Notes: a model not told the origin generated them from the letters alone. Counted from the first letter of the stretch, positions 17,425 through 26,532 are shown. The stretch is DNA of 42,012 nt from Chitinophagaceae bacterium (GCA_020848815.1 JADLHL010000082.1:1-42012); one strand, 5' to 3'. Numbers and translations are program-made.

Positions 17425-17438
17425 GTGAGCCGGCTTTT
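17408..17438. terminator. Bidirectional terminator holding a stop codon in its loop
   Basis: AAAAGCCGGCTC (17408-17419) pairs perfectly with GAGCCGGCTTTT (17427-17438). The TPR gene's TAA (17422-17424) is in the loop. Read on the minus strand the stem is followed by TTTTTTATTTT and serves the small lipoprotein gene. Confidence 0.85.
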
Positions 17439-17443
17439 CAGCA

Positions 17444-17671
17444 TTATTGCTGAGCAGGTGGTGGTGTATTGGGGGTTACCACAGGTCGGGTAGAGGCAGA
17501 ATCCATCACCACAGAATCTTCTGCCGGAGCGGTAGAGTCGGCAGCGGAGGCTGCAGTGGTGGTTTCAGCAGGTTTTTCTTCCGACGAACCACAGGCGGTT
17601 ACAAAAAAAGAGGCCATCATTACAGCGGCCATCATTGCAAAACGAAAAGACTTGAGCAGGTTTAGTTGCAT
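17444..17671 (-). CDS. Small Ala/Thr-rich lipoprotein
   Basis: This 75-residue protein starts MQLNLLKSFRFAMMAAVMMASFFVTAC, with a lipobox at VTAC (Cys27) preceded by a hydrophobic signal segment. The mature part is low-complexity: Ala, Ser, Thr, Asp, Glu and Pro only, ending TPPPAQQ, so it is probably a disordered lipid-anchored chain. No family is recognised. The ATG at 17671 is chosen over a frame open to 17845 because the signal peptide starts there. Confidence 0.7.
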   Translation of the reverse strand: MQLNLLKSFRFAMMAAVMMASFFVTACGSSEEKPAETTTAASAADSTAPAEDSVVMDSASTRPVVTPNTPPPAQQ

Positions 17672-17837
17672 GGTATAAAAAATTTTAATGATGGGTAAGT
17701 TAACAGTTTCCATCGTTGAATCAAAACGCAGCAGCATTTTTTTAGGCTGCAGGAACTTATCCCTGCTCATGCCGGAACTGTGGAGAAGCCAGCATTTAAT
17801 GGCATTCCGGTACAATTTATCCCTTGCTCTTGCACAT

Positions 17838-17866
17838 TTTGGCACTAATATTGAAGCTTATAATTG
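17838..17866 (+). promoter_or_regulatory. Promoter of the secreted esterase gene
   Basis: TTTG (17838-17841), a 17-bp spacer and TATAATTG (17859-17866, one mismatch to TAnnTTTG). The leader to the ATG at 17911 is about 40 nt. Confidence 0.45.
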
Positions 17867-17910
17867 GCTGCAAATATTTTGCAGCTGGTACGGTTTGTTT
17901 CAGAATACTT

Positions 17911-18927
17911 ATGAATTACCTGGAAAGATGCAGCAGGCTGGCTGCACTTATCCTGCTAAGTGTGTGCTTGCTCAGCAGCACCGGGCAGGCACAAGTGCAA
18001 ACACCCCGATATATTAAAGTAAACCTCAATTGCAACGGATTTTACGAATACCTGCCCAGCGGGTATGCCAGTAATCCCACGCAAAAATTTCCACTGATAG
18101 TATTTGTACATGGCCTTGGCGAACTGGGCGATGGCTCTGCCGCCAAGCTGCCACTGGTGCTGCGCAATGGCCCGCCCAAACTCATCAACAACAAGTCGTG
18201 GCCCGATTCCTTTACCGTGAACGGACAATGGCACAAACCCATCGTGATATCACCACAGTTTATAAAATGGCCTACACCGGGCGACATGGATACGTTGGTG
18301 AACCATTTGATGGCAACGTACAAGGTAGATCGCAGTCGTATTTATGTAACGGGCCTGAGTATGGGCGGCGGCGTTACGTGGAACTATGCCAGCAACAGTG
18401 CTGCGGTGTGCCGCAAAATTGCCGCCATTGTACCCGTTTGTGGCGCCACTACCCCCAGCACAGCCCGTGGTGCCACCATGGCCAAGCACAACCTGCCGGT
18501 GTGGGCCACCCACAACCAAACCGACCCCACCGTGCCCGTAAGCAACACCGATAATTATGTGAGTTACATCAATGGTGCCGCAGTGCCTCCCAATCCGCTG
18601 GCTCGCAAAACCATTTTTCCGGTTTCGGGGCACGATGCATGGAGCAATACTTACAACCCAAGCTATAGAGAGAATGGCAAGAATGTATACGAATGGATGC
18701 TGCAGTTTAGGCGGGAATTTACCAGCACATGGCTGGGAGGCACCGCTACTGCCTGGGATAACAATGCCAACTGGAGCGAAGGCATAGTGCCCGATGCCAA
18801 TACACATGTCATCATCAATAGCGGCAATGTAATTATGCGTAGAAACGGAGAAGTGAAAAGCTTAACGGTAGCTCCCGGAGCTTCATTTCGGGTGGATGCA
18901 GGCTATAAGCTCAGTATTATACAATAA
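17911..18927 (+). CDS. Secreted alpha/beta-hydrolase, PHB-depolymerase/esterase-like
   Basis: This 338-residue secreted hydrolase has a signal peptide (1-28, ending GQAQ). Seen: the oxyanion-hole segment FVHGLGELG, the nucleophile Ser150 in GLSMGGG, Asp205 (NQTDPTVP) and His241 (SGHDAW), a full catalytic triad. The fold resembles the poly(3-hydroxybutyrate) depolymerase-like and feruloyl-esterase-like families; the true substrate is unknown. Residues 273-338 form a short extra domain starting TWLGGTATAWDNNANWSEG, a Trp-rich opening often seen in secreted Bacteroidota proteins, without a recognisable T9SS sorting domain. The start at 17911 is set by the signal peptide. Confidence 0.8.
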   Translation: MNYLERCSRLAALILLSVCLLSSTGQAQVQTPRYIKVNLNCNGFYEYLPSGYASNPTQKFPLIVFVHGLGELGDGSAAKLPLVLRNGPPKLINNKSWPDSFTVNGQWHKPIVISPQFIKWPTPGDMDTLVNHLMATYKVDRSRIYVTGLSMGGGVTWNYASNSAAVCRKIAAIVPVCGATTPSTARGATMAKHNLPVWATHNQTDPTVPVSNTDNYVSYINGAAVPPNPLARKTIFPVSGHDAWSNTYNPSYRENGKNVYEWMLQFRREFTSTWLGGTATAWDNNANWSEGIVPDANTHVIINSGNVIMRRNGEVKSLTVAPGASFRVDAGYKLSIIQ

Positions 18928-19025
18928 GTAAGTTTTCGTATTGCATTTTTTAGTGCTGCAACTATTTGGCATTTTCGCAGCTACAGCAAGGCGGCCACTG
19001 TCAATCGCCGGGCTGTTATTTGCTC

Positions 19026-20330
19026 ATGAGTCAATTTGTAGTAAGAGGCGGCCACAAACTCAGCGGCACTATTGTGCCACAAGGCGCCAAAAACGAAGCC
19101 CTGCAAATCATTTCGGCCGTGTTGCTCACCGCCGAGCCTGTAACCATTACCAATATACCCGATATACTGGATGTAAACCTGCTGATAGAACTGTTGCAGG
19201 AGATGGGTGTAAAAGTGCAAAGGCCTCAGCGGGACACCTGCATTTTTCAGGCCGATGATGTAGATGTTGATTATCTGCACAGCCCCGCTTTTCATAAAAA
19301 AAGTGGTAAGCTGCGGGGCAGTGTGATGCTCGCAGGCCCAATGCTGGCCCGGTTTAAAAAAGCCTTTGTACCCAAGCCCGGTGGCGATAAAATTGGCCGT
19401 CGCCGGTTGGATACGCACATCATTGGCTTTGAAAAACTGGGCGCCACATTCACCTATCATCCCGAAGATGGCTTTTACCACCTGAGTGGCGATGCCATGC
19501 ATGGCACCTACATTTTGCTGGACGAACCCAGTGTAACCGGCACCGCCAACATTGTAATGGCCGCATCGCTTACACCCGGCACCACTACCATTTACAATGC
19601 AGCCTGCGAACCTTACCTGCAGCAGCTCTGCGCCATGATTAACCGCATGGGTGGCAAGATTAGTGGCATTGGCAGCAACCTGCTCAGCATTGAAGGTGTA
19701 AGCTCATTGAAAGGTACCGAACACCGCATGCTGCCCGATATGATTGAGATTGGCAGCTTCATTGGCCTCGCCGCCATGACGCAAAGCAATATCCGCATTC
19801 AGGGTTGTGGCATTCCGCACCTCGGCATCATACCCGAAAAGTTTCGGCAGCTGGGTATTCAGTTCAGTATTGATGGTGATGATATTGTAGTGCCCGAGCA
19901 AGACAGCTACGAAATTCAAACCTATATGGACGGCGGTGTGCTCACCATTTACGACCATCCGTGGCCGGGCCTCACCCCCGATCTGCTAAGCATTATGTTG
20001 GTAGTGGCCACACAAGCCCGTGGCAGCGTTCTCATTCACCAAAAAATGTTTGAAAGCCGCCTGTTCTTTACCGATAAACTCATAGACATGGGTGCCCAAA
20101 TTATATTGTGCGACCCGCATCGTGCCGCTGTTATCGGTCTTGGCCGCAGCCAAAACCTACGGGGCATTACCATGAGCAGCCCCGACATACGGGCAGGTGT
20201 AGCATTGTTGATTGCTGCCCTGAGTGCCGATGGCAAAAGTGTGATTCAAAACATTGAACAGATAGACCGCGGCTATCAAAACATCGACGGCCGCCTGCAG
20301 GCATTGGGGGCACACATTGTGCGGGAATAA
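19026..20330 (+). CDS. murA: UDP-N-acetylglucosamine 1-carboxyvinyltransferase
   Basis: This 434-residue enzyme transfers enolpyruvate from PEP to UDP-GlcNAc, the first committed step of peptidoglycan synthesis. Seen: the substrate-binding KNEAL motif (Lys22, Asn23), the Arg-rich loop KPGGDKIGRRRLDTH, and the C-terminal DHPWPGLTPDLLS with the conserved Asp. The loop residue that is Cys115 in E. coli (GGCTIG) is Asp121 here (GGDKIG). MurA enzymes with Asp at this place remain active but are not alkylated by fosfomycin. The start at 19026 matches the family N-terminus; the frame is open further upstream without homology. yqeY follows 70 bp later. Confidence 0.96.
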   Translation: MSQFVVRGGHKLSGTIVPQGAKNEALQIISAVLLTAEPVTITNIPDILDVNLLIELLQEMGVKVQRPQRDTCIFQADDVDVDYLHSPAFHKKSGKLRGSVMLAGPMLARFKKAFVPKPGGDKIGRRRLDTHIIGFEKLGATFTYHPEDGFYHLSGDAMHGTYILLDEPSVTGTANIVMAASLTPGTTTIYNAACEPYLQQLCAMINRMGGKISGIGSNLLSIEGVSSLKGTEHRMLPDMIEIGSFIGLAAMTQSNIRIQGCGIPHLGIIPEKFRQLGIQFSIDGDDIVVPEQDSYEIQTYMDGGVLTIYDHPWPGLTPDLLSIMLVVATQARGSVLIHQKMFESRLFFTDKLIDMGAQIILCDPHRAAVIGLGRSQNLRGITMSSPDIRAGVALLIAALSADGKSVIQNIEQIDRGYQNIDGRLQALGAHIVRE

Positions 20331-20400
20331 TGGCCGCATATTCACGTACCTTGCAGCGCCAAACCATCATTCTTTTTTGCAAATAAAAAACAGCAATACC

Positions 20401-20856
20401 ATGAGCTTAGAAACACAGATAATGGAGCAATTGAAAGAAGCCATGAAGGCAAAGAACGAAGCCAAGCTACGTTCGTTGCGGGCCATTAAAGCAGCCATTA
20501 TTTTGGCCAAAACCAGCGAAGGTGCCAATGGCGAAATCAGTGCCGATGATGAAATGAAACTCTTGCAAAAGCTGGTGAAGCAGCGCAAAGACAGCCTCGA
20601 TATTTACAACCAGCAAGGCCGTGCCGATTTGGCGGTGAAGGAGCAGGAAGAAATTGATGTGATCAATTTGTTTTTGCCCAAGCAAATGACAGAAGAAGAA
20701 TTGAAAACAGCCATTGCCGCCATACTGGCCGAAACCGGTGCCAGCAGCCCTGCCGATATGGGTAAGGTAATGGGCGTGGCCACCAAGCAACTGGCGGGTA
20801 AAGCCGATGGTAAAGCCATTAGCGCCATGGTAAAAGCCCTGCTCAGCGGTCAATAG
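20401..20856 (+). CDS. GatB/YqeY domain-containing protein
   Basis: This 151-residue protein consists of a single YqeY domain: an N-terminal helical part (METQ-like start MSLETQIMEQLKEAMKAKNE, then LRSLRAIKAAI) and a C-terminal GatB-like tail with LFLPKQMTEEEL and GKVMGVATKQLAGKADGKAIS. The tail resembles the tRNA-binding end of GatB, the subunit of glutamyl-tRNA amidotransferase, but the stand-alone protein has no proven role. The family length is about 150 residues. Upstream frame extension to 20317 lacks homology. A strong terminator follows at 20879-20920. Confidence 0.92.
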   Translation: MSLETQIMEQLKEAMKAKNEAKLRSLRAIKAAIILAKTSEGANGEISADDEMKLLQKLVKQRKDSLDIYNQQGRADLAVKEQEEIDVINLFLPKQMTEEELKTAIAAILAETGASSPADMGKVMGVATKQLAGKADGKAISAMVKALLSGQ

Positions 20857-20878
20857 TTTTTGCCTGAACAAATACAAT

Positions 20879-20920
20879 AAACCCGCTGCTTCCATCGTAT
20901 GGGCAGCGGGTTTTGTTTTA
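20879..20920 (+). terminator. Terminator after yqeY
   Basis: AAACCCGCTGC (20879-20889) pairs with GCAGCGGGTTT (20903-20913), with an inner CCAT/ATGG extension. TTTTGTTTTA follows. The next gene's promoter TTTTG lies in this T-run. Confidence 0.85.
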
Positions 20921-20943
20921 CTGCATCGCCTATTTTTATCTGT

Positions 20944-21489
20944 ATGACGATTGACATTATTGCATTAGTGGTGTTGGCCATTGCCGTGTGGAAAGGGCTA
21001 CAAAAAGGATTGATTGTCGGGCTGTTTTCTTTCATTGGCATTTTTGTGGGTGCTGCAGCTGCACTTAAGCTCAGCGGCATGGCCGGCCAATACTTGCTGG
21101 CACACTTTCCCAACCTCGGGCCTTGGGTACCGTTATTATCGTTCATTCTCGTTTTTGCCGGAGTAGTTATTTTGGTACGAATCATTGCCGCCTTTATCGA
21201 AAAAACACTGGAATGGAGCATGATGGGATGGGCCAATAAACTCGGCGGCATCTTGTTTTTTACCCTGCTGTATGCGTTGCTGTTTAGCATTGCTCTTTTT
21301 TATGCCGATAAAATGGCCTTGCTTTCTGCCGATACCAAGCAAGCTTCTGTAGCTTATAGCATGTTGCAGCCAATGGCCCCGGTACTTATGGATGGCATCG
21401 GTAAACTTATTCCTGTTTTCAAAGATTTGTTTGGCGAGTTGGAAGCCGCATTCGATGGCCTTACCACCCCGGCACAAAAACCTGCTTAA
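20944..21489 (+). CDS. CvpA family membrane protein
   Basis: This 181-residue inner-membrane protein has four predicted helices (about 4-22, 27-45, 62-85, 100-122) and the CvpA family opening MTIDIIALVVLAIAVWKGLQKGLIVGLFSFIG. CvpA was named for colicin V production in E. coli and is linked to envelope homeostasis; the molecular function is unknown. The C-terminal 60 residues are soluble. The ATG at 20944 is used; the longer frame from 20899 would begin inside the yqeY terminator. The start codon directly follows an AT-rich stretch that could contain a -7 box. Confidence 0.88.
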   Translation: MTIDIIALVVLAIAVWKGLQKGLIVGLFSFIGIFVGAAAALKLSGMAGQYLLAHFPNLGPWVPLLSFILVFAGVVILVRIIAAFIEKTLEWSMMGWANKLGGILFFTLLYALLFSIALFYADKMALLSADTKQASVAYSMLQPMAPVLMDGIGKLIPVFKDLFGELEAAFDGLTTPAQKPA

Positions 21490-21507
21490 GCATTGCAGGC
21501 CAACATA

Positions 21508-21540
21508 TTGCAAGCTGTATAGTCAAATCCTTTATATTAG
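21508..21540 (+). promoter_or_regulatory. Possible promoter of the alpha/beta hydrolase operon
   Basis: TTGC (21508-21511), a 21-bp spacer and TATATTAG (21533-21540), one mismatch to TAnnTTTG. It lies 65 bp before the hydrolase ATG. Confidence 0.35.
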
Positions 21541-21605
21541 CGGCGTTCGCCATTCCTTTGAATGCGAATCATTATTTTTACTGAGCATAAAGGCCGCGTA
21601 GTTAC

Positions 21606-22382
21606 ATGCAGTACGAGATAAAACATAAAGACAAATTCAAGTATATAGAAGTAGGTGAGGGTGAGCCCTTACTGCTGCTGCATGGGTTGTTTGGAGCACT
21701 TAGCAATTTCAAAGATCTGGTGGAGCATTTCAGGCTAACACACAAGGTGATTGTACCGATGCTGCCATTGTTCGATCTGGATATTTTTCATACCTCGGTT
21801 GGCGGGCTCGAAAAGCACGTGCAGAAATTCATTGAAACTTTAGACCTGCACAACATTCACCTGCTGGGCAATAGCCTTGGCGGCCATGTAGCCCTGGTAC
21901 ATATTCTCAAGCACCCCGAACGCATTAAAACACTCATCCTCACCGGTAGCTCCGGATTGTTTGAAAATGGCATGGGCGATACTTATCCCAAGCGTGGCGA
22001 TTACGAATACATCCGTAAGAAAACCGAAATGACTTTTTACGATCCCAAAGTGGCATCCAAAGAGCTGGTAGACGAAGTGTTTGAAATCACCAACAACCGA
22101 TTGAAAGTGATTAAGATTATTGCTTTGGCCAAGAGTGCCATCCGAAATAATCTGGGTGAAGAACTGAATCAGATACAACAACCCACGCTCCTTATTTGGG
22201 GCAACAACGATATTATTACGCCGCCGTTTGTTGGCCGAGAGTTCAACAAACTCATTCCCAACAGCGAGTTGCACATTATCGATCATTGTGGCCACGCCCC
22301 TATGATGGAAGTGCCGCAGGAGTTTAATGAGGTGCTTTCCCGATTTTTAACAAAGCACAGTGAGCCAACCGTTGTTGCTTAG
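21606..22382 (+). CDS. Alpha/beta hydrolase
   Basis: This 258-residue cytoplasmic hydrolase has the oxyanion segment LLLLHGLFG, nucleophile Ser90 in GNSLGG, Asp202 (WGNNDIITP) and His230 (DHCGHAPMME), so a complete catalytic triad. The substrate is unknown; the compact lid region resembles the meta-cleavage hydrolase/esterase branch. It is the first gene of a run (CBS protein, POTRA-barrel protein, nadK, PorG-like) on the same strand with short gaps, a neighbourhood I recognise from other Bacteroidota (from memory). That suggests a housekeeping or envelope-related role rather than catabolism. Confidence 0.9.
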   Translation: MQYEIKHKDKFKYIEVGEGEPLLLLHGLFGALSNFKDLVEHFRLTHKVIVPMLPLFDLDIFHTSVGGLEKHVQKFIETLDLHNIHLLGNSLGGHVALVHILKHPERIKTLILTGSSGLFENGMGDTYPKRGDYEYIRKKTEMTFYDPKVASKELVDEVFEITNNRLKVIKIIALAKSAIRNNLGEELNQIQQPTLLIWGNNDIITPPFVGREFNKLIPNSELHIIDHCGHAPMMEVPQEFNEVLSRFLTKHSEPTVVA

Positions 22383-22405
22383 CGTATTGTTTAAAAAAAT
22401 ACACC

Positions 22406-23065
22406 ATGCTTAACCAACAGTTGATATCGCCCCTGATTACAGCACTGCAGCCCGGGCAAACTGTTGAGCAAGCACTGCTGCAAATGGAAGACCAGGAGGT
22501 TGCCCATTTACCCCTTGTAAAAAACGGCAAGCTTGAAGCTCTCATAGCCGAAGCAGATTTGCTGGATGCCAACAGCAACGATACTTTGGAATCATTGTTT
22601 CAGTATTCACCCATTATTGCTGTGGCTGCAGAGCAGCATTTTCTTACAGCAGTGGCCAGCCTGGTAGGCAGGCAGCTTACAGTAGTGCCTGTAGTAACCG
22701 GCCAGTATGAATACATTGGTTGCATAACTGCGCAGCAATTGCTGCAGTATTTGGCACAAATGATTGGGGCCAATAGCGGCGGTGCCCTGCTGGTTGTAGA
22801 AATGGAGCCGCATCAGTTTAGCATCAGTGAGCTTTCGAAACTCATTGAAACGAATGATGCTCACATTACGCAACTCAATACTGCAGTTCATCCGGAAACA
22901 GGGATGCTGCTGGTAACCATTCGCATCAATAAAAATGAGGTAAGTGATATTGTAGCTACGCTACAGCGGTACGATTATCACCTGGTGTTTTACTCCGGCG
23001 AAGAGCATTACGAAAATGAGCTGCGCCAAAACTATCAGCACCTCATGAATTTTTTAACCATGTAG
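22406..23065 (+). CDS. CBS domain-containing protein
   Basis: This 219-residue protein has a pair of CBS motifs over residues 5-125 (HLPLVKNGKLEALIAEADLLD and VVPVVTGQYEYIGCITAQQLL). An ACT-like C-terminal half (135-200) follows, with ALLVVEMEPHQFSISELSKLIE and GMLLVTIRINKNEVSDIVATLQRY. This CBS plus ACT layout is like AcuB. CBS pairs bind adenosyl ligands such as AMP, ATP or NAD and ACT domains bind amino acids, so the protein is probably a metabolic sensor. It starts 23 bp after the hydrolase gene and is part of the cluster leading to nadK. Confidence 0.85.
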   Translation: MLNQQLISPLITALQPGQTVEQALLQMEDQEVAHLPLVKNGKLEALIAEADLLDANSNDTLESLFQYSPIIAVAAEQHFLTAVASLVGRQLTVVPVVTGQYEYIGCITAQQLLQYLAQMIGANSGGALLVVEMEPHQFSISELSKLIETNDAHITQLNTAVHPETGMLLVTIRINKNEVSDIVATLQRYDYHLVFYSGEEHYENELRQNYQHLMNFLTM

Positions 23066-23129
23066 GATTGGGCCATTGCCCCTGAGCCCCTACCTTTCCT
23101 GTTCGTCTATAAAAAAAGGGATTGAGTGC

Positions 23130-24569
23130 ATGCTGGTGAGAAAGGTGATTTTTTGTACACTGCTGATGATGATTTGCGCCACCTGCTGGTGCCAGCGGTC
23201 CAGTACAAAAGCCTTGAGCGATACACTGCAACCAGCTTTTAACCCCGACGGCAGTATCGACACCAGCAAAACCACTATCCGAAGCATTTCTATAGTAGGC
23301 AACCGTGTTACCCGCGAAGCCATTGTATACCGCGAAGTAGCCATCCGGTCTGGCATTAATTACACCAACGCCGATCTCGAAAAAAAAATGCGCCTTACCA
23401 AGGAGCAACTCATGAATACAACGCTGTTTGTATCGGTTGAGCTTCGCCGTGTGCCTGCCGGCGATGGCTTTTGCGATGTTCAAATTGTAGTAAGCGAACG
23501 ATGGTACCTGTTTCCATTGCCTTACTTTAAAGTGGTAGACCGCAACTGGAATGTGTGGATCAACGATTACAAAGCCAGCCTCGACAGAACACTTTTTGGC
23601 GTAAAAATTGCCCACAACAACACCACCGGTAGAAATGATAAAATGAACGTGTGGATTATTGGCGGCTACACACAGCAGGTAGAGTTTAAATACCAACTAC
23701 CGTACGTAGATAAGAAAATGGAAAAGGGGTTTACGGTGGGCATGAACTACGGCCGCAACCGCGAAATCAACTACGCTACCGATAGCAACAAACAGTTGTT
23801 CAAATCCTTGCCGAGCTTTGGCAGAGATTACCTGCGGGTGGAAGCTGCTTTCTCTTACCGCAAGGGCAGCCAAAAGCGTTTTTACCTGCGTTCTATTTTT
23901 GGTTGGGAAAAAATTGATACGGCTTTCTTCAACCTCAATCCAAACTACCTCAATGGCCAGCTATCGGCCAGCTACCTCGATATCATTGCCAACTATCAGT
24001 ATTTCAATGTGGACTATATACCCTTTCCGCTGCGTGGCTGGTACATAGATATGAATGCCAGTCATCGTTTTTCCAAAGCATTGGGCATGAGCCAGATTGG
24101 AGGCCGTGCACTGGCCACTTGGGAGTTTTTGCCCAAAACATATATCAATTTTCAAACAGCATTTGCCTATACACTACAGCGGCAGCAAGCGTATTTCAAT
24201 AACCGCATGATGGGCTACGGCAGCCTGTACATGCAGGGCTTGGAGTACAATGTGATTGATGGAACATTTGGCATTATGGGCCGCACCACTTTGCGGCGTA
24301 AGTTGTTTAGTACCACTTTTAAAGGGCCCGAAAAATGGAAGACCTACAGCCGCATCCCCTTTACTTTTTACCTGAAAGGCTATGGCAACCTGGGGTATGT
24401 GTATGACAAAGTGCCGGGCGTTACCAACTTTATGAACAACCGCCTGCTGCGTACTGCCGGCTTTGGTTTAGAAATTGCCAGTATTTACGACGCCGTACTC
24501 AAGTTAGAATATAGTTTCAATCAGTTTGGCCAGAGTGGTTTTTTCATACACACCAGTGCCGACTTTTAG
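23130..24569 (+). CDS. POTRA-domain outer-membrane barrel protein (Omp85-like)
   Basis: This 479-residue protein has a signal peptide (about 1-21, ending CWCQ) and one POTRA domain (about 48-125: IRSISIVGNRVTREAIVYREV to VQIVVSERWYLFP). A C-terminal part of about 340 residues has the alternating aromatic pattern of a 16-strand barrel and ends in Phe (HTSADF), as outer-membrane barrels do. BamA has five POTRA domains and TamA three; a single POTRA is closer to FhaC-like or short Omp85 proteins, so the client is unknown. Start at ATG 23130, since the longer frame begins with TTG. It lies between the CBS protein gene and nadK in one transcriptional direction. Confidence 0.82.
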   Translation: MLVRKVIFCTLLMMICATCWCQRSSTKALSDTLQPAFNPDGSIDTSKTTIRSISIVGNRVTREAIVYREVAIRSGINYTNADLEKKMRLTKEQLMNTTLFVSVELRRVPAGDGFCDVQIVVSERWYLFPLPYFKVVDRNWNVWINDYKASLDRTLFGVKIAHNNTTGRNDKMNVWIIGGYTQQVEFKYQLPYVDKKMEKGFTVGMNYGRNREINYATDSNKQLFKSLPSFGRDYLRVEAAFSYRKGSQKRFYLRSIFGWEKIDTAFFNLNPNYLNGQLSASYLDIIANYQYFNVDYIPFPLRGWYIDMNASHRFSKALGMSQIGGRALATWEFLPKTYINFQTAFAYTLQRQQAYFNNRMMGYGSLYMQGLEYNVIDGTFGIMGRTTLRRKLFSTTFKGPEKWKTYSRIPFTFYLKGYGNLGYVYDKVPGVTNFMNNRLLRTAGFGLEIASIYDAVLKLEYSFNQFGQSGFFIHTSADF

Positions 24570-24635
24570 CAATAAGCCAGTAGCTTAGCCCTGCAAGCTG
24601 GTTGAATAACCAAAAAATGAAGTAGAACAATCCTC

Positions 24636-25514
24636 ATGAAAGTTGCGATATATAGCCGGGGCATCGAAGCAGAACAAATGGAACATTATGCATGGTTGCT
24701 GCAAGAGCTCACCCTTCACAAAGCCAGTATACTGTTGTACAAATCGCTGGCCAGCACCGATAGTTATCCTTTTTTGCAGAAATACAAGTACGATGTATTT
24801 GAAACAGATACCCACCTGGACGAAACAGTAGACTGTGTGATAAGCCTTGGTGGCGATGGCACTGTGCTGGATGCTGCCATTCTTATACGTGGCAAAGGCA
24901 TTCCACTACTGGGTATCAATTTTGGCCGGTTGGGCTTTTTGGCCACGTTGGGCAAAGAAGCACTGAAGCAAGCCGTGGAAGCCCTTGTACACCGCAGCTA
25001 TCATATAGACCAGCGTACACTCATACATGTAGATGCCGATGTACCACTTTTTGCAGCGGCACCATTTGCCCTCAATGAGTTTGTAATACACAAAAGAGAT
25101 TTTTCGCCAATGATAAAAATTCACACTTACCTCAACGGTGAATTTTTAAATACCTACTGGGCCGATGGTGTAATTGTAGCTACACCCACTGGTAGCACAG
25201 GCTACAACCTTAGTTGCAATGGTCCAATTGTTTTTCCTGAAAGTAAATCGCTGGTGATAACACCCATTGCCCCGCATAACCTCAATGTGCGTAGCATTAT
25301 TGTTCCTGATGACAACATTGTAAGTTTTGAAGTAGAAGGCCGTGCCGAAAACTTTATGTGTGCCATGGATGCCCGCCGCGAAGTAGTAGATATTAAAACA
25401 CAGGTAGCAGTGCGTAAAGAATCATTTACCGTTGGGCTTGTACGCCTGAGTGAAAATACTTTTTTGGAAACCCTGCGTAAAAAACTGGCATGGGGATTGG
25501 ATATCAGAAATTGA
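24636..25514 (+). CDS. nadK: NAD kinase
   Basis: This 292-residue enzyme makes NADP from NAD and ATP. Seen: the catalytic/ATP motif GGDGT (72-76) in ISLGGDGTVLDA, the glycine-rich GINFGRLGFLATL, the NE segment LNEFVIH and the conserved TPTGSTGYNLS near residue 188, all in the expected order. Family length is about 290-300. It is cytoplasmic. It follows the POTRA-barrel gene by 66 bp and precedes the PorG-like gene, an arrangement known in other Bacteroidota (from memory). Confidence 0.97.
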   Translation: MKVAIYSRGIEAEQMEHYAWLLQELTLHKASILLYKSLASTDSYPFLQKYKYDVFETDTHLDETVDCVISLGGDGTVLDAAILIRGKGIPLLGINFGRLGFLATLGKEALKQAVEALVHRSYHIDQRTLIHVDADVPLFAAAPFALNEFVIHKRDFSPMIKIHTYLNGEFLNTYWADGVIVATPTGSTGYNLSCNGPIVFPESKSLVITPIAPHNLNVRSIIVPDDNIVSFEVEGRAENFMCAMDARREVVDIKTQVAVRKESFTVGLVRLSENTFLETLRKKLAWGLDIRN

Positions 25515-25648
25515 AGTCCGTTAAACAAGCAGGCTTTGTAGCTTTTTTGTTCACAACGCTTAAAAAAAGCTGCACAGAGCCACTGTTGAGTGCATACCAA
25601 ACCTGTTGTGCATTCGTTTTACTCGGGTACCCAGTTATTTTGCATACA

Positions 25649-26500
25649 ATGAAAAAATGGTTTTTTGCAATACTGTTACTAATAGCTGCTGCCTTGCCGG
25701 GCAAAAGTCAGCTGTATGAATCAACGGTGCTCAATGGTGAGTTTGGCGTAGCCGTGGGTGCCGCCCATTATTTTGGCGACCTCAATACCAATGCCAGTTT
25801 GAGTCGGCCAAAGCCTGCTATTTCATTATTATTCAGAAAGCAATTTGGCAATTACATAGCCCTTCGGCTGCAGGGTACCTACGCCCGGCTTGGCTATAGC
25901 GATGTACACAGTAAAAACATAACGGAGCGTACCCGCAACCTTAGTTTCAATACCGACGTATTTGAGTTGGCATTGATGGGCGATTTCAACTTTTTCCGTT
26001 TCATCCCCGGCCAGAGAGACTACAACTTTACGCCATACGTTACGTTTGGTGCAGGCTTTTTCACCTACGATCCTTACGCATTTTTGGCTGGCGAAAAATA
26101 CTTTTTACGCCCATTGGGCACCGAAGGACAAGGCTCGGCACTATACCCCGACCGAAAGCCTTACAGCAGCATGGCCGTAAGTTTTCCTATTGGCATTGGC
26201 ATCAAGTACAACCTCTCGGCACGTACCAACCTGACGTTTGAAATTACCCACCGCTTTACCAATACCGATTACCTCGATGATGTGAGCACTACTTATGCTG
26301 GTGCGGCGGCATTTCCCAACCTGCCCGATGGCAGCCCATCGCCTGCATTTTTACTGCAAGACCGTAGTTACGAATTAGGCCCGCCCATCGGTACAACCGG
26401 CAGGCAGCGGGGCAATAGTTTGCAAAAAGACCAATTCATTACTGCACAAATAGGCATTACGTTCAACCTTACTTCTTACCGGTGCCCTACAGCTTATTAA
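25649..26500 (+). CDS. PorG-like outer-membrane protein (DUF6089)
   Basis: This 283-residue protein has a signal peptide (1-21, ending GKSQ). The conserved opening GEFGVAVGAAHYFGDLN is typical of DUF6089 proteins, which include PorG of the type IX secretion system in Porphyromonas. The rest alternates strands of a small barrel, with TPYVTFGAGFFTYDP and the C-terminal ITAQIGITFNLTSYRCP. In P. gingivalis PorG anchors the PorK/PorN ring to the outer membrane. The window also has a protein with a T9SS sorting domain, so a T9SS role is plausible but the family contains other members. ATG 25649 gives the signal peptide; a TATTTTGC box ends 5 nt before it. Confidence 0.8.
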   Translation: MKKWFFAILLLIAAALPGKSQLYESTVLNGEFGVAVGAAHYFGDLNTNASLSRPKPAISLLFRKQFGNYIALRLQGTYARLGYSDVHSKNITERTRNLSFNTDVFELALMGDFNFFRFIPGQRDYNFTPYVTFGAGFFTYDPYAFLAGEKYFLRPLGTEGQGSALYPDRKPYSSMAVSFPIGIGIKYNLSARTNLTFEITHRFTNTDYLDDVSTTYAGAAAFPNLPDGSPSPAFLLQDRSYELGPPIGTTGRQRGNSLQKDQFITAQIGITFNLTSYRCPTAY

Positions 26501-26507
26501 AGCTGCT

Positions 26508-26532
26508 GAATAAGCATGTGTTATGCTTATTC
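26508..26532. terminator. Hairpin between porG-like gene and yoeB
   Basis: GAATAAGCAT (26508-26517) and ATGCTTATTC (26523-26532) form a perfect 10-bp stem with a 5-nt loop between two convergent genes. The U-tracts are weak, so efficiency is uncertain. Confidence 0.5.
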
